Assembly: GCF_900143275.1 (NCBI RefSeq)
Contig: NZ_FSRO01000001.1
Span: 620,001 to 684,000, forward strand
Direction of reading: 5' to 3'
DNA: 64,000 bases
Source: Nitrosomonas cryotolerans ATCC 49181
GTDB taxonomy: Bacteria > Pseudomonadota > Gammaproteobacteria > Burkholderiales > Nitrosomonadaceae
In this document: piece after piece, positions 55,361 through 64,000 of the stretch
How positions within the stretch are numbered: position 1 is the first letter of the stretch
How the letters are laid out: the number at the start of each line of letters is the position of its first letter
The notes under the pieces: generated by a model
Seen by the model: only the letters and a program-made list of their open reading frames with translations
The model's database searches: none
What the model was told of the DNA's origin: nothing
Position numbers and translations under genes: made by a program

Positions 55361-55996
55361 TTAAAATTCAGTGATCAGATCTTTTTTGCCAGTTCCCAAT
55401 AAATATAATTCATTACTACGGTCACGAGAGGCCTTTGGTTTTCTTACCAGTACTTTGTTGAATCCTTTTCGCATATTACTTAAATAATCTTCAAAACCAC
55501 GACCTTGAAATACTTTGACAAGAAAACTTCCGCCGTAGTTCAAATGCTGCATAGAAAATGCTAAGGCGAGCTCTGCTAAGTGCATGCTACGTGCCTGATC
55601 ACTTATTACGATACCGCTTAAATTGGGGGACATATCTGAAATTACAAGATCAAGTTGACGTTCTTTTAAATTTCTTTCCAATTCAATCAAAATACTTTCT
55701 TCTCTGAAATCTCCCTGGATAAAAACTACACCTGGTAGCGGCACCATATCTAAAATATCTAATGCAATCACTTGGCCTCGATTACCTATTTTTTTTGTGA
55801 CTACCTGAGACCAACTGCCGGGCGCAGCACCGAGATCAACTACCGTCATACCGGATTTCAGTAAATGATCACGTTCCGAAATGTCAAGTAGTTTGTAGGC
55901 GGCACGTGATCGATAGCCCTCTTTTTTTGCTTGTTTAACAAAAAAATCATTTACATGCTCTTTCATCCATGCTTTACTGGTTTTGGCAGGCTTCAT
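55361..55996 (-). CDS. rlmE: 23S rRNA 2'-O-ribose methyltransferase RlmE (FtsJ/RrmJ)
   Basis: A 211-residue SAM-dependent enzyme that methylates U2552 of 23S rRNA late in 50S assembly. Motifs: the SAM loop [15 protein letters not shown] (about 54-68), [22 protein letters not shown] (catalytic D, about 127) and [12 protein letters not shown] (catalytic K, about 167). The N-terminal [20 protein letters not shown] and RAAYKLLDI are family marks. It is divergent from yhbY, whose start is 30 bases away, as in many proteobacteria, and lies upstream of ftsH with a gap of 148 bases. Confidence 0.97.
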   Translation of the reverse strand: MKPAKTSKAWMKEHVNDFFVKQAKKEGYRSRAAYKLLDISERDHLLKSGMTVVDLGAAPGSWSQVVTKKIGNRGQVIALDILDMVPLPGVVFIQGDFREESILIELERNLKERQLDLVISDMSPNLSGIVISDQARSMHLAELALAFSMQHLNYGGSFLVKVFQGRGFEDYLSNMRKGFNKVLVRKPKASRDRSNELYLLGTGKKDLITEF

Positions 55997-56026
55997 CGAG
56001 TAGAATCAGATTTTTTAATAAATTTT

Positions 56027-56380
56027 ATGTTAACGCTAACCATTACACGTCGTCGCGAGCTTGTTGCATTAGCCCATGCTATCAATCCGGTTGTTATGAT
56101 AGGAAAGATTGGATTATCAACCGCAGTTATTGATGAGCTGGATCGAATGTTATTAAGTCACGAGTTAATTAAAGTCAAAGCACTGATCGGCGATCGAAGT
56201 GCGAGGGAAACATTGCTTGAAGCAATCTGTCAGCAACTTAATGCTGCACCTGTGCAGCATATAGGTAAGGTATTTGTCATTTATCGTCCCAGGCCAGAAG
56301 AAATAGAGAAAACAGATATTGTGCCTGTTTATAGGAAAAAGAACAAATTACGTCGTACAAAGCGTAGTTTTCAAACCTGA
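56027..56380 (+). CDS. yhbY: Ribosome-assembly RNA-binding protein YhbY (CRM domain)
   Basis: A 117-residue protein from the ATG at 56027; the open frame extends upstream into the divergent rlmE but without family character. The CRM/KH-like RNA-binding domain starts at TRRRELVALAHAINPVVMIG and carries the GxxG loop of MIGKIGLS. HELIKVKALIGDRSARETLL and KVFVIYRPRPE complete it. E. coli YhbY binds pre-50S particles. The basic tail KKNKLRRTKRSF may add RNA contacts. It converges on greA. Confidence 0.95.
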   Translation: MLTLTITRRRELVALAHAINPVVMIGKIGLSTAVIDELDRMLLSHELIKVKALIGDRSARETLLEAICQQLNAAPVQHIGKVFVIYRPRPEEIEKTDIVPVYRKKNKLRRTKRSFQT

Positions 56381-56406
56381 TTGTTGCCTTTAATGTACAC
56401 AGTAGC

Positions 56407-56883
56407 TTATATGTATTTTACATCCAGAATTTCATACTCCCGAATGCCACCCGGGGCATGGACTTCTGCAACGTCACCCGAATACTTGCCAATCAAGGCA
56501 CGAGAAATGGGAGAGCTGATAGAAACTTTTCCTTTCTTTATATTGGCCTCATCATCGCCTACGATTTGGTAGGTGACTGTATCACCACTTTGTAAGTCTT
56601 CTAGCTCAACGGTCGCACCAAATACACAAGCACCATCCGCATTAATTAATGCAGGATTGATAATCTGCGCACTGGAAAGCTTGCTTTCCAGTTCAGCAAT
56701 GCGTCCTTCAATAAACCCTTGTTTTTCCTTAGCTGCATCATATTCGGCATTCTCAGAAAGATCCCCGTGTGCACGTGCTTCAGCTATCGCTGCAATTACT
56801 GCAGGACGATGTACCGTTTTCATTTCGTGTAATTCATTGCGCAGATCTTCCGCGCCAGCTACGGTTAATGGAATTGTACTCAT
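56407..56883 (-). CDS. greA: Transcription elongation factor GreA
   Basis: A 158-residue factor. The N-terminal antiparallel coiled coil ([20 protein letters not shown], then [20 protein letters not shown]) has the acidic D/E tip residues of [14 protein letters not shown] that reach the polymerase active site and stimulate cleavage of backtracked RNA. The C-terminal FKBP-like domain reads [20 protein letters not shown] and ends YEILDVKYI. Standard length. It follows carB on the same strand with a 63-base gap and is probably co-transcribed. Confidence 0.97.
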   Translation of the reverse strand: MSTIPLTVAGAEDLRNELHEMKTVHRPAVIAAIAEARAHGDLSENAEYDAAKEKQGFIEGRIAELESKLSSAQIINPALINADGACVFGATVELEDLQSGDTVTYQIVGDDEANIKKGKVSISSPISRALIGKYSGDVAEVHAPGGIREYEILDVKYI

Positions 56884-56946
56884 GGCATATTTTTACTCTT
56901 CATCTTTATTTTATTTCGTAATATTTGGAGAAAGTTTTGCTGTTTT

Positions 56947-59900
56947 CTAGGAATGTAGTTTTTGCAGATTATAAGCCTGCAATTCCTGCATATTAGTCAT
57001 ACCAACACAAGCGGCTCGTGCACCGGCCAATGTTGTATAGTAAGTTACTCTTGCTTGCAATGCGGCATGGCGAATTGAATAAGAATCACGTATTGCGCTG
57101 CGTTTATTGTTTACTGTATTGATAATTAGGCTGATTTCACCATTTTTAATCATGTCCACGATATGCGGACGTCCTTCTGCTACCTTATTGATAGCAATTA
57201 CATCCAGTCCCGCATGTGTCATAGATGCAGCCGTGCCTCGTGTAGCATAAAGGGTGAAACCAAGCTCTGCAAGATTGCGGGCAATTTCTATGGCCTCCAA
57301 TTTATCAGTATCACGAACGCTAATGAAAATCTTTCCAGAAGTAGGTAAACGAATACCCGTAGCTAATTGTGATTTAACAAATGCTTCAGCAAAAGTGCGT
57401 CCTACCCCCATGACTTCACCAGTGGATTTCATTTCGGGACCTAGTATCGTATCAACACCCGTTAGTTTAATAAAGGGGAACACGGCCTCTTTTACTGAAT
57501 AATAAGAAGGGGAAACCTCTTGCGTTATACCCTGATCTGCCAGTGTCATGCCAGCCATACAGCGTGCTGAAATCTTTGCTAATTGTAGCCCCGTGGCTTT
57601 AGATACAAAGGGCACCGTACGTGATGCTCTGGGATTTACCTCAAGTACGTATACGGTATTATCCTGGATAGCAAATTGTATGTTCATTAATCCGACTACT
57701 TTTAATGCGCGCGCCAATTCCCTGGTTTGTCGGCGCAATTCATCTCGCATAGCAGGTAACAGATTAAAGGGGGGAAGCGAGCAGGCTGAGTCACCCGAGT
57801 GTACGCCAGCTTGTTCAATATGTTCCATTATGCCGCCGATTAGCACGGTCTCGCCATCATAAATCGCATCAATATCAACTTCTGTGGCATTATTGAGAAA
57901 ATGATCAAGGAGTACAGGCGAGTCATTGGATACTTTAACAGCTTCGCGCATATAGCGCTCCAGATCACTTTGTTCATGCACAATTTCCATGGCGCGACCA
58001 CCGAGTACATAGCTAGGCCGTACTACTAGTGGGTAGCCAATTTCATTGGCTGCGGCAAGGGCAGCTTCCGGATTACGTGCGGTGCGATTAGGCGGTTGCT
58101 TCAGTTTGAGCCGCTGCAGCATTTTCTGAAAGCGCTCACGGTCTTCAGCGCAATCAATCATATCGGGACTGGTACCAATAATAGGCACACCATTTGCCTC
58201 AAGGTCGCGAGCAAGTTTCAATGGAGTCTGACCCCCATATTGCACGATAACACCAAATGGTTTTTCTACTGTAACGATTTCTAGTACATCCTCTAAAGTC
58301 AATGGCTCAAAGTATAAACGGTCAGAGGTATCATAGTCGGTCGAAACGGTTTCTGGATTGCAATTAACCATGATGGTTTCGAAACCGTCTTCACGCAAGG
58401 CGAGTGCGGCATGAACACAGCAGTAATCAAACTCAATACCTTGACCAATACGGTTAGGGCCACCACCTAACACCATAATTTTCTTTTTGTTAGTAGGGAG
58501 TGCTTCGCATTCGTCTTCATAAGTCGAATACATGTAGGCAGTATGAGTAGCAAATTCAGCTGCACAGGTATCGACGCGTTTGTATACGGGATGTAGGTTC
58601 AACTGATGGCGCTTAGTGCGAATCTCCGTTTGTCCTGTGTTTAATAGCGTAGCTAATCGCCGGTCAGAAAAACCGCTGCGCTTTAATTTACGTAATGTAT
58701 GTTGACCAAGTGTCTGGAGGGTTTGGCCAATTAATGCTGCCTCTTGCTTTACGAGATCTTCAATTTGCGCAAGAAACCAGTGATCAATACGGGTGAGGCT
58801 ATAAACTTCATCTATTGCTATGTTGCAACGAAAAGCATCCGCTACATACCAGATACGTTCTGGTCCAGGATTGCTTAATTCGGCCTTAATCACCTCGATA
58901 TTATCTGATTTTTCATCCAGGCCATCGACGCCTGTTTCTAATCCCCTTAAGGCTTTTTGAAATGACTCTTGGAAAGTTCGTCCAATAGCCATAACCTCAC
59001 CTACTGATTTCATTTGTGTGGTCAGGCGATCATTCGCTTGTGGAAATTTCTCAAAAGCAAAGCGAGGTATTTTTGTAACAACATAATCTATGGTTGGTTC
59101 AAATGATGCGGGTGTGATGCCTCCAGTAATATCGTTCCCCAGCTCATTGAGTGTGTAGCCAATGGCCAGCTTGGCGGCTATTTTGGCAATCGGAAAACCG
59201 GTTGCTTTAGAGGCCAATGCGGAAGAACGTGATACACGCGGATTCATCTCAATTACCAGCATGCGTCCATCCGCAGGATTGATGGCAAATTGGACGTTTG
59301 CTCCCCCGGTTTCTACGCCAATCTCGCGCAATACTGCAATTGAGGCATTACGCATCAGTTGAAATTCTTTGTCAGTTAATGTCTGTGCTGGCGCAACAGT
59401 AATGGAGTCACCAGTATGAACCCCCATAGCATCAAGATTTTCGATGGTGCAGACAATGATGCAGTTATCCTGCTTGTCACGGACAACCTCCATCTCAAAT
59501 TCTTTCCAGCCGATAACCGATTCTTCAATTAATAATTCTTTAGTAGGCGATGCATCCAGTCCACGCTCACATATGTCTAGAAATTCCTCACGATTGTAGG
59601 CAATTCCTCCTCCGCTGCCACCCATAGTGAACGAAGGACGGATGACCACCGGATAGCCCACCATGGCTTGAACCTGTAAAGCTTCTTCCAGGCTATGTGC
59701 AACCGTGGAACGGGCTGAATTAAGTCCGATTCGAGACATCGCTTGCTTAAATTTCTCACGATCCTCAGCTTTATCTATCGCCTCACGTGATGCACCAATC
59801 AGCTCAACCCCATATTTTTTTAATACGCCATGTTTGGCAAGATCCAGGGCACAGTTAAGTGCTGTTTGTCCACCCATTGTTGGTAGTAGTGCTTCAGGGC

Positions 59901-60144
59901 GTTCGATAGCAATAATCTTTTCTACCATGTTCCAGGTGATTGGCTCGATATAGGTTGCATCAGCCATTTCTGGGTCAGTCATGATAGTGGCAGGATTGGA
60001 ATTAACTAGAATAATGCGATAGCCTTCCTCACGCAATGCCTTGCAGGCCTGCACGCCGGAATAATCAAATTCACACGCCTGACCGATAACAATCGGTCCA
60101 GCACCGATGATCAGAATGGAGTTTATGTCGGTACGTTTAGGCAT
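56947..60144 (-). CDS. carB: Carbamoyl-phosphate synthase large subunit CarB
   Basis: A 1065-residue subunit with two homologous ATP-grasp halves. The carboxyphosphate half opens with [20 protein letters not shown] and contains [14 protein letters not shown]; the carbamate half opens with [19 protein letters not shown] and contains [13 protein letters not shown]. The last 130 residues ([20 protein letters not shown]) are the MGS-like allosteric domain. It uses ammonia from CarA, bicarbonate and two ATP to make carbamoyl phosphate for arginine and pyrimidines. Follows carA by 62 bases. Confidence 0.98.
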   Translation of the reverse strand: MPKRTDINSILIIGAGPIVIGQACEFDYSGVQACKALREEGYRIILVNSNPATIMTDPEMADATYIEPITWNMVEKIIAIERPEALLPTMGGQTALNCALDLAKHGVLKKYGVELIGASREAIDKAEDREKFKQAMSRIGLNSARSTVAHSLEEALQVQAMVGYPVVIRPSFTMGGSGGGIAYNREEFLDICERGLDASPTKELLIEESVIGWKEFEMEVVRDKQDNCIIVCTIENLDAMGVHTGDSITVAPAQTLTDKEFQLMRNASIAVLREIGVETGGANVQFAINPADGRMLVIEMNPRVSRSSALASKATGFPIAKIAAKLAIGYTLNELGNDITGGITPASFEPTIDYVVTKIPRFAFEKFPQANDRLTTQMKSVGEVMAIGRTFQESFQKALRGLETGVDGLDEKSDNIEVIKAELSNPGPERIWYVADAFRCNIAIDEVYSLTRIDHWFLAQIEDLVKQEAALIGQTLQTLGQHTLRKLKRSGFSDRRLATLLNTGQTEIRTKRHQLNLHPVYKRVDTCAAEFATHTAYMYSTYEDECEALPTNKKKIMVLGGGPNRIGQGIEFDYCCVHAALALREDGFETIMVNCNPETVSTDYDTSDRLYFEPLTLEDVLEIVTVEKPFGVIVQYGGQTPLKLARDLEANGVPIIGTSPDMIDCAEDRERFQKMLQRLKLKQPPNRTARNPEAALAAANEIGYPLVVRPSYVLGGRAMEIVHEQSDLERYMREAVKVSNDSPVLLDHFLNNATEVDIDAIYDGETVLIGGIMEHIEQAGVHSGDSACSLPPFNLLPAMRDELRRQTRELARALKVVGLMNIQFAIQDNTVYVLEVNPRASRTVPFVSKATGLQLAKISARCMAGMTLADQGITQEVSPSYYSVKEAVFPFIKLTGVDTILGPEMKSTGEVMGVGRTFAEAFVKSQLATGIRLPTSGKIFISVRDTDKLEAIEIARNLAELGFTLYATRGTAASMTHAGLDVIAINKVAEGRPHIVDMIKNGEISLIINTVNNKRSAIRDSYSIRHAALQARVTYYTTLAGARAACVGMTNMQELQAYNLQKLHS

Positions 60145-60206
60145 AATTTTCTAACCGGACGAGATTTAGGAGAGTATTGGAAATTTTTGAGTATATTTTT
60201 TATGGC

Positions 60207-61349
60207 TTAACTTTTTGATTGATTCATCATTTCAATGAATCGATCAAATAAATAATCAGCTTCATGCGGTCCCGGGCTAGCCTCAGGATGGCCTTGGAAA
60301 CAAAATGCCGGCTTGTCAAGTAACTCAAATCCCTGCAGACTGCCATCGAATAACGATATATGTGTAATACGTGCATTATCTGGTAGTGTATCCGCATCTA
60401 CGGAAAAACCATGATTTTGGCTGGTAATAATCACGCGTCCATTACGCACATCCTGTACCGGATGATTTGCGCCATGGTGACCAAATTTCATTTTACGGGT
60501 GCGCGCACCGACTGCTAATCCTAATAGCTGATGTCCCAGGCAAATACCAAAAACAGGTATCTCCTTTTCAAGCAGTCTTCTGGTCGTGGAAATCGCATAA
60601 TTACATGCTTCGGGATCTCCAGGCCCATTGGAAAGAAATATTCCATCAGGCTGCGAAGCAAGGATGTCATCAGCAGAAGTTTTTGCGGGATATATGGTTA
60701 CCTGACACCCCCGTTGTGCTAGCTTGTGCAAAATATTACGTTTAATACCGAAATCAAATGCCGCTACTCGGTAGCGCGAATTTTTCTGAATTTGATGGCC
60801 GTGATCAAGCGTCCATTCTCCTTTATTCCATTCATAAAAATGATCGCAACTAACGTTCTGAGCAAGATCCATACCATTGAGGCCTGGAAATTCCATGGCG
60901 TGTTGCAGTGCTGCGGCTTCGTCAATTTGTCCTGCCATAATACAGCCCGATTGAACACCTTTCTCTCGTAGAATCCGGGTGAGCTTGCGAGTGTCAATGT
61001 CAGCTATTGCTACGACATTTTGTTCTCTAAGGAACTCGGGTAATGTTTGAGTTTGGCGCCAATTACTTGAAGCTAAAGGTATGTCGCGAATAACTAACCC
61101 CGCCGCAAATACTTTTTTGATATTACCAGATTCGTAATCATCGAGATTAATACCGGTATTTCCAATATGAGGATAAGTAAGAGTAATAATTTGCTGGCAA
61201 TAAGAGGGGTCAGTCAATATTTCTTGATAACCAGTCATTGCGGTATTAAACGCAATCTCCCCTTTACTGGTGCCTTCTATACCGATGGATATGCCGCGAA
61301 AAACGGTGCCATCAGCAAGTGCAAGGATGGCATTCGGGCGTTGTGGCAC
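60207..61349 (-). CDS. carA: Carbamoyl-phosphate synthase small subunit CarA (glutamine amidotransferase)
   Basis: A 380-residue subunit that releases ammonia from glutamine and channels it to CarB. The N-terminal CarA domain contains [20 protein letters not shown]. The class I amidotransferase domain contains the catalytic Cys in [16 protein letters not shown] (about 269), [21 protein letters not shown], and the His/Glu pair in [18 protein letters not shown] (about 353-355). The start has the site aggaga six to ten bases upstream. First gene of the carA-carB-greA set on the minus strand. Confidence 0.98.
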   Translation of the reverse strand: MPQRPNAILALADGTVFRGISIGIEGTSKGEIAFNTAMTGYQEILTDPSYCQQIITLTYPHIGNTGINLDDYESGNIKKVFAAGLVIRDIPLASSNWRQTQTLPEFLREQNVVAIADIDTRKLTRILREKGVQSGCIMAGQIDEAAALQHAMEFPGLNGMDLAQNVSCDHFYEWNKGEWTLDHGHQIQKNSRYRVAAFDFGIKRNILHKLAQRGCQVTIYPAKTSADDILASQPDGIFLSNGPGDPEACNYAISTTRRLLEKEIPVFGICLGHQLLGLAVGARTRKMKFGHHGANHPVQDVRNGRVIITSQNHGFSVDADTLPDNARITHISLFDGSLQGFELLDKPAFCFQGHPEASPGPHEADYLFDRFIEMMNQSKS

Positions 61350-61518
61350 AGGAGACTCCTTGGATGCTGGGCAGATTCGGATTAATTGGGCAAGAAATTT
61401 ATCGTGCCCGTACGTGGAAACAGCTATAGATTATACTTGAAAAAATATTAAATTTCTATGGGTGGTTTTGATCTGGAGTTTATTTATTTGTGAGGCTTGG
61501 TAAAAAAGGTAAGGGGTA

Positions 61519-61709
61519 TTAAACCCAGATTTTCCATTAGGAATTTCCCAATAACGAAAAACTAATGGAATGAATAGCCTACATCAAAACAATCAGGAAG
61601 AAAAACTTGCAAATTAAAGCAACCATAATTTAGAGAATTCCAAATGTATTCAATAGGTTTTTCTAATGGCTTCCATTAGGAAATTCTCCTAATGGAAAAT
61701 TTGGGTTAA
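61519..61709. repeat. TTAA-flanked miniature element, about 190 bp, copy 2
   Basis: The left end acccagattttccattagga and the right end tcctaatggaaaatttgggt are inverted repeats matching at 19 of 20 positions, each preceded or followed by TTAA. The interior aligns with 17562-17752. This is the better-preserved copy. TTAA may be a target duplication. Confidence 0.8.
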
Positions 61710-62086
61710 ATCATGATTCTGAGTGATATTTTAGCTGACTGCTACTTTCTTTTTCTGTGAACCATAAGAGACAGGGCAGCTAGAGATTTATTCTTGTGTG
61801 CTTATGGTTATTATTTGAAGTGAATATTTATATTGGTCAGTGAATTAATCGTATGGCCTGGAATGAATTTGTTTTGTGGATTATGTAATCAGAACAGGTG
61901 TACTATGCGGCTGTGTGGTGGGCGCTCTGTTACCAAGTGAATGAAAATATTTTATTTTTGCTGTAATCTAATAGTACCTTTATCCGAAAGTGCACGGGTT
62001 TTTAAATAGTCATTTCGTATCTAAAAGCCGGAAATATCTGGTATGGTGGCGTGGCGATCTTTGTGTGTTGTTATAGAATACCAGTA

Positions 62087-62174
62087 GAGGCTTTTGCAAA
62101 AACCCTCGCCAGAAATTTCGATTATTGATTATAAAAAATTAATTTTTCAGTCATTGGGGTTTTGCAAAGATCTC
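62087..62174. repeat. GAGAC-family miniature element, copy E (88 bp)
   Basis: Ends gaggcttttgcaaaaaccc and ggggttttgcaaagatctc are inverted repeats with exact 5-bp duplication cagta (62082-62086 and 62175-62179). The interior matches copy B closely, including tcgccagaa and a tattgattataaaa block. Confidence 0.88.
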
Positions 62175-62426
62175 CAGTAAAATAAGAAGCTGATGCCTAT
62201 TTAGCTGATCATCTTCCTTTCTGGTAGGCTGAATCTGTCATAAGGTTTTAGTAAGTGGTTAGCTGTGATTGTTGGTAATTTCTAACATATGCTGGCTACT
62301 TAAGTGGTCCGATGTTTATTTTGGTGCTTTTTGTTTCTGCTGGTTGCGTTTAATTATATATATGTGGCAGGCTGCCAGATTTGAGGCTCAGGTCATGAGT
62401 ATATATAAACATATTTTAAATCTATA

Positions 62427-62455
62427 TTGACTTGTGAATATATTATATTCATAAT
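62427..62455 (+). promoter_or_regulatory. Promoter of the tRNA-tuf cluster
   Basis: TTGACT (62427-62432) and CATAAT (62450-62455) are spaced by 17 bases and end 16 bases before the first tRNA. This is a strong stable-RNA-type arrangement, although the usual GC-rich discriminator is not marked. Confidence 0.72.
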
Positions 62456-62471
62456 CGATGGTTTCTCGTTT

Positions 62472-62556
62472 GGAGGGGTTCCCGAGCGGTCAAAGGGATC
62501 AGACTGTAAATCTGACGGCTTAGCCTTCGAAGGTTCGAATCCTTCTCCCTCCACCA
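62472..62556 (+). tRNA. tRNA-Tyr (GUA)
   Basis: An 85-base class II tRNA with encoded CCA. The acceptor is ggagggg with tccctcc, the anticodon GTA is at 62506-62508 in the loop ctgtaaa, a long variable arm follows (cggcttagccttcg), and the T arm is aaggttcgaatcctt. First member of the cluster leading to tuf. Confidence 0.97.
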
Positions 62557-62716
62557 AACTAATTTGCGAGTTAGTAACAGTAAATAAAAAAAGAATATAG
62601 CAGCGACAGAAAACAACAAGGTAAGATAAATAATAAAGCAATAAGGCGCGTTGGATTAGGGATGAAGTCGCTTGAGATGCGGGTGCTTTTCTCTGCTCTG
62701 TAAGCCACATAGAAAC

Positions 62717-62790
62717 GCGGGTGTAGCTCAATGGTAGAGCAGAAGCCTTCCAAGCTTACGATGAGGGTTCGATTCCCTTCACCCGCTCCA
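62717..62790 (+). tRNA. tRNA-Gly (UCC)
   Basis: A 74-base tRNA. The acceptor is gcgggtg with cacccgc, anticodon TCC at 62749-62751, and T arm agggttcgattccct, ending TCCA with encoded CCA. It lies 160 bases after tRNA-Tyr. Confidence 0.96.
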
Positions 62791-62835
62791 GGTAAGTTGT
62801 ATAGGTAATTGAAGATTTGAGTGGCAGTGATACTT

Positions 62836-62910
<75 letters not shown>

Positions 62911-62957
62911 ATCGGTAAAACTAAAATGATAAAAGCACTCTAAGAAGGGAGTAGATC

Positions 62958-64000
62958 ATGGCAAAAAGCAAGTTTGAGCGATCAAAGCCGCACGTTAACG
63001 TGGGCACGATAGGTCACGTGGATCATGGTAAAACTACGCTGACAGCAGCGATTACAACAATATTGACGAAGAAGTTTGGTGGTGAAGCGAAAAGCTATGC
63101 GCAGATTGATTCGGCCCCTGAAGAGCGTTCGCGCGGGATTACTATCAATACCTCGCATGTGGAATATGAAACAGATAATCGTCATTATGCGCATGTAGAT
63201 TGCCCAGGTCATGCTGATTACGTTAAGAATATGATTACAGGTGCGGCACAGATGGATGGGGCGATATTAGTGGTGTCGGCTGCTGATGGCCCGATGCCGC
63301 AAACGCGTGAACATATATTGTTAGCCCGCCAGGTGGGGGTGCCTTATATTATTGTTTATATGAATAAGGCAGACATGGTCGATGACGCCGAGCTATTAGA
63401 GCTGGTGGAAATGGAGGTACGTGAGCTGCTATCCAAATATGATTTTCCTGGTGACGATACGCCGATTATTATAGGGTCGGCATTAAAGGCCATTGAAGGT
63501 GATCAAAGTGAGATTGGCGAGCCGTCTATATTGAAGCTGGCAGAGGCATTGGATAGTTATATACCAAATCCAGAGCGTGCAATCGATGGCGCGTTTATTA
63601 TGCCAGTGGAAGATGTTTTCTCAATCTCTGGACGTGGAACGGTTGTAACAGGACGTGTCGAGCGTGGTATTATTAAGGTCGGTGAGGAAATAGAGATTGT
63701 TGGATTAAAACCTACACTAAAGACGGTGTGTACGGGTGTAGAAATGTTCCGGAAGTTATTGGATCAGGGCCAAGCGGGCGATAATGTCGGAGTATTATTG
63801 CGCGGAACCAAGCGTGAAGATGTTGAGCGGGGGCAAGTTCTGGCTAAACCAGGAAGTATTGCGCCACATACTAAATTTACTGCTGAGATCTATGTGCTTA
63901 GTAAGGAAGAAGGGGGGCGGCATACTCCATTTTTTCCAGGGTATCGCCCTCAATTTTATTTTCGTACCACGGATGTAACTGGTGCGATAGAATTGCCGTC
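62958..64000 (+). CDS. tuf: Elongation factor Tu, 3' end beyond the window
   Basis: The first 347 codons of EF-Tu, open to the window end. It delivers aminoacyl-tRNA to the ribosome with GTP. Motifs: G1 GHVDHGKTT (about 18-26), G2 [15 protein letters not shown]3 DCPGHADYV (about 81), G4 NKADMVDD (about 136) and G5 SALKAIEGD (about 174), then domain II beginning [19 protein letters not shown]. The ATG has the site aaggga 11 bases upstream. Placement behind tRNA-Tyr, -Gly and -Thr is the classical tufB arrangement. Confidence 0.98.
   Translation, partial: MAKSKFERSKPHVNVGTIGHVDHGKTTLTAAITTILTKKFGGEAKSYAQIDSAPEERSRGITINTSHVEYETDNRHYAHVDCPGHADYVKNMITGAAQMDGAILVVSAADGPMPQTREHILLARQVGVPYIIVYMNKADMVDDAELLELVEMEVRELLSKYDFPGDDTPIIIGSALKAIEGDQSEIGEPSILKLAEALDSYIPNPERAIDGAFIMPVEDVFSISGRGTVVTGRVERGIIKVGEEIEIVGLKPTLKTVCTGVEMFRKLLDQGQAGDNVGVLLRGTKREDVERGQVLAKPGSIAPHTKFTAEIYVLSKEEGGRHTPFFPGYRPQFYFRTTDVTGAIELP

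Larger units (their letters stand above)
61350..62426. other. Long intergenic region between carA and the tRNA cluster
   Basis: About 1.1 kb without a gene. It contains two miniature elements (61519-61709 and 62087-62174). The remaining DNA is AT-rich and has no open frame with a ribosome site. The carA promoter should lie at 61360-61480. Confidence 0.5.

Overview
The window looks like a chromosomal segment of a betaproteobacterium, most likely a Nitrosomonas-type member of the Nitrosomonadaceae. This is inferred from the housekeeping order glmM-folP-ftsH-rlmE-yhbY-greA-carB-carA, the tRNA-Tyr/tRNA-Gly/tRNA-Thr/tuf cluster, and the moderately AT-rich, insertion-sequence-laden intergenic DNA. 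No ammonia-oxidation gene lies in the window, so the genus is an inference.

Layout. 1-8.75 kb is accessory DNA: the end of an IS3-family element, a SWIM-protein/SNF2-helicase pair, a ParE/RelE-type toxin with a ParD-like antitoxin, a tnpB-only IS605-type element, and DsrE and DUF1993 genes. It ends at a 3' fragment of a CAU-anticodon tRNA followed by a terminator, which reads as an integration boundary (att-like site). 8.9-16.3 kb holds a lipoprotein, a complete type I restriction-modification operon (hsdM-hsdS-hsdR) and a ribbon-helix-helix/EVE-like fusion gene with its own promoter and terminator. 16.9-22.3 kb is a TetR regulator followed by an MMPL/RND-type exporter, a LolA-like periplasmic protein and an outer-membrane barrel protein, probably one envelope lipid or hydrophobe transport unit. 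22.3-24.1 kb is a complete IS605-type element with divergent tnpA and tnpB. After an alcohol dehydrogenase comes a three-gene minus-strand operon (25.6-31.1 kb): a DUF559-like nuclease, a two-winged-helix protein and a large protein with two P-loop ATPase modules, the second HerA-like. I recognise no named system in it; it is the best candidate for an undescribed (defence-type) system here.

31.4-40.4 kb is rich in small envelope and general-stress proteins (hemolysin III family, entericidin-like, DUF1328, DUF3309, GlsB-type, Sll1863-type), with a Crp/Fnr regulator, a fatty-acid desaturase and a catalase-peroxidase with a signal peptide. 40.4-42.5 kb is a nest of transposable elements. 42.9-50.7 kb carries a PBP5-type D,D-carboxypeptidase with a SPOR domain, two secreted hypothetical proteins, an ExbB-ExbD-TonB-like set, cysG and a stand-alone pstS with a Pho-box-like site. 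50.9-61.3 kb is the core housekeeping block. 62.4-64 kb is the tRNA/tuf cluster, with tuf cut by the window end.

A recurrent theme is small nonautonomous elements. One family with GAGAC...TTTGCAAA ends occurs five times, each with an exact 5-bp target duplication, from 102 bp down to a 20-bp remnant. An IS5-family element and a 111-bp miniature element with matching ends also make 5-bp duplications. A TTAA-flanked element of about 190 bp occurs twice. A 132-bp inverted-repeat element sits at the start of the SNF2 gene.
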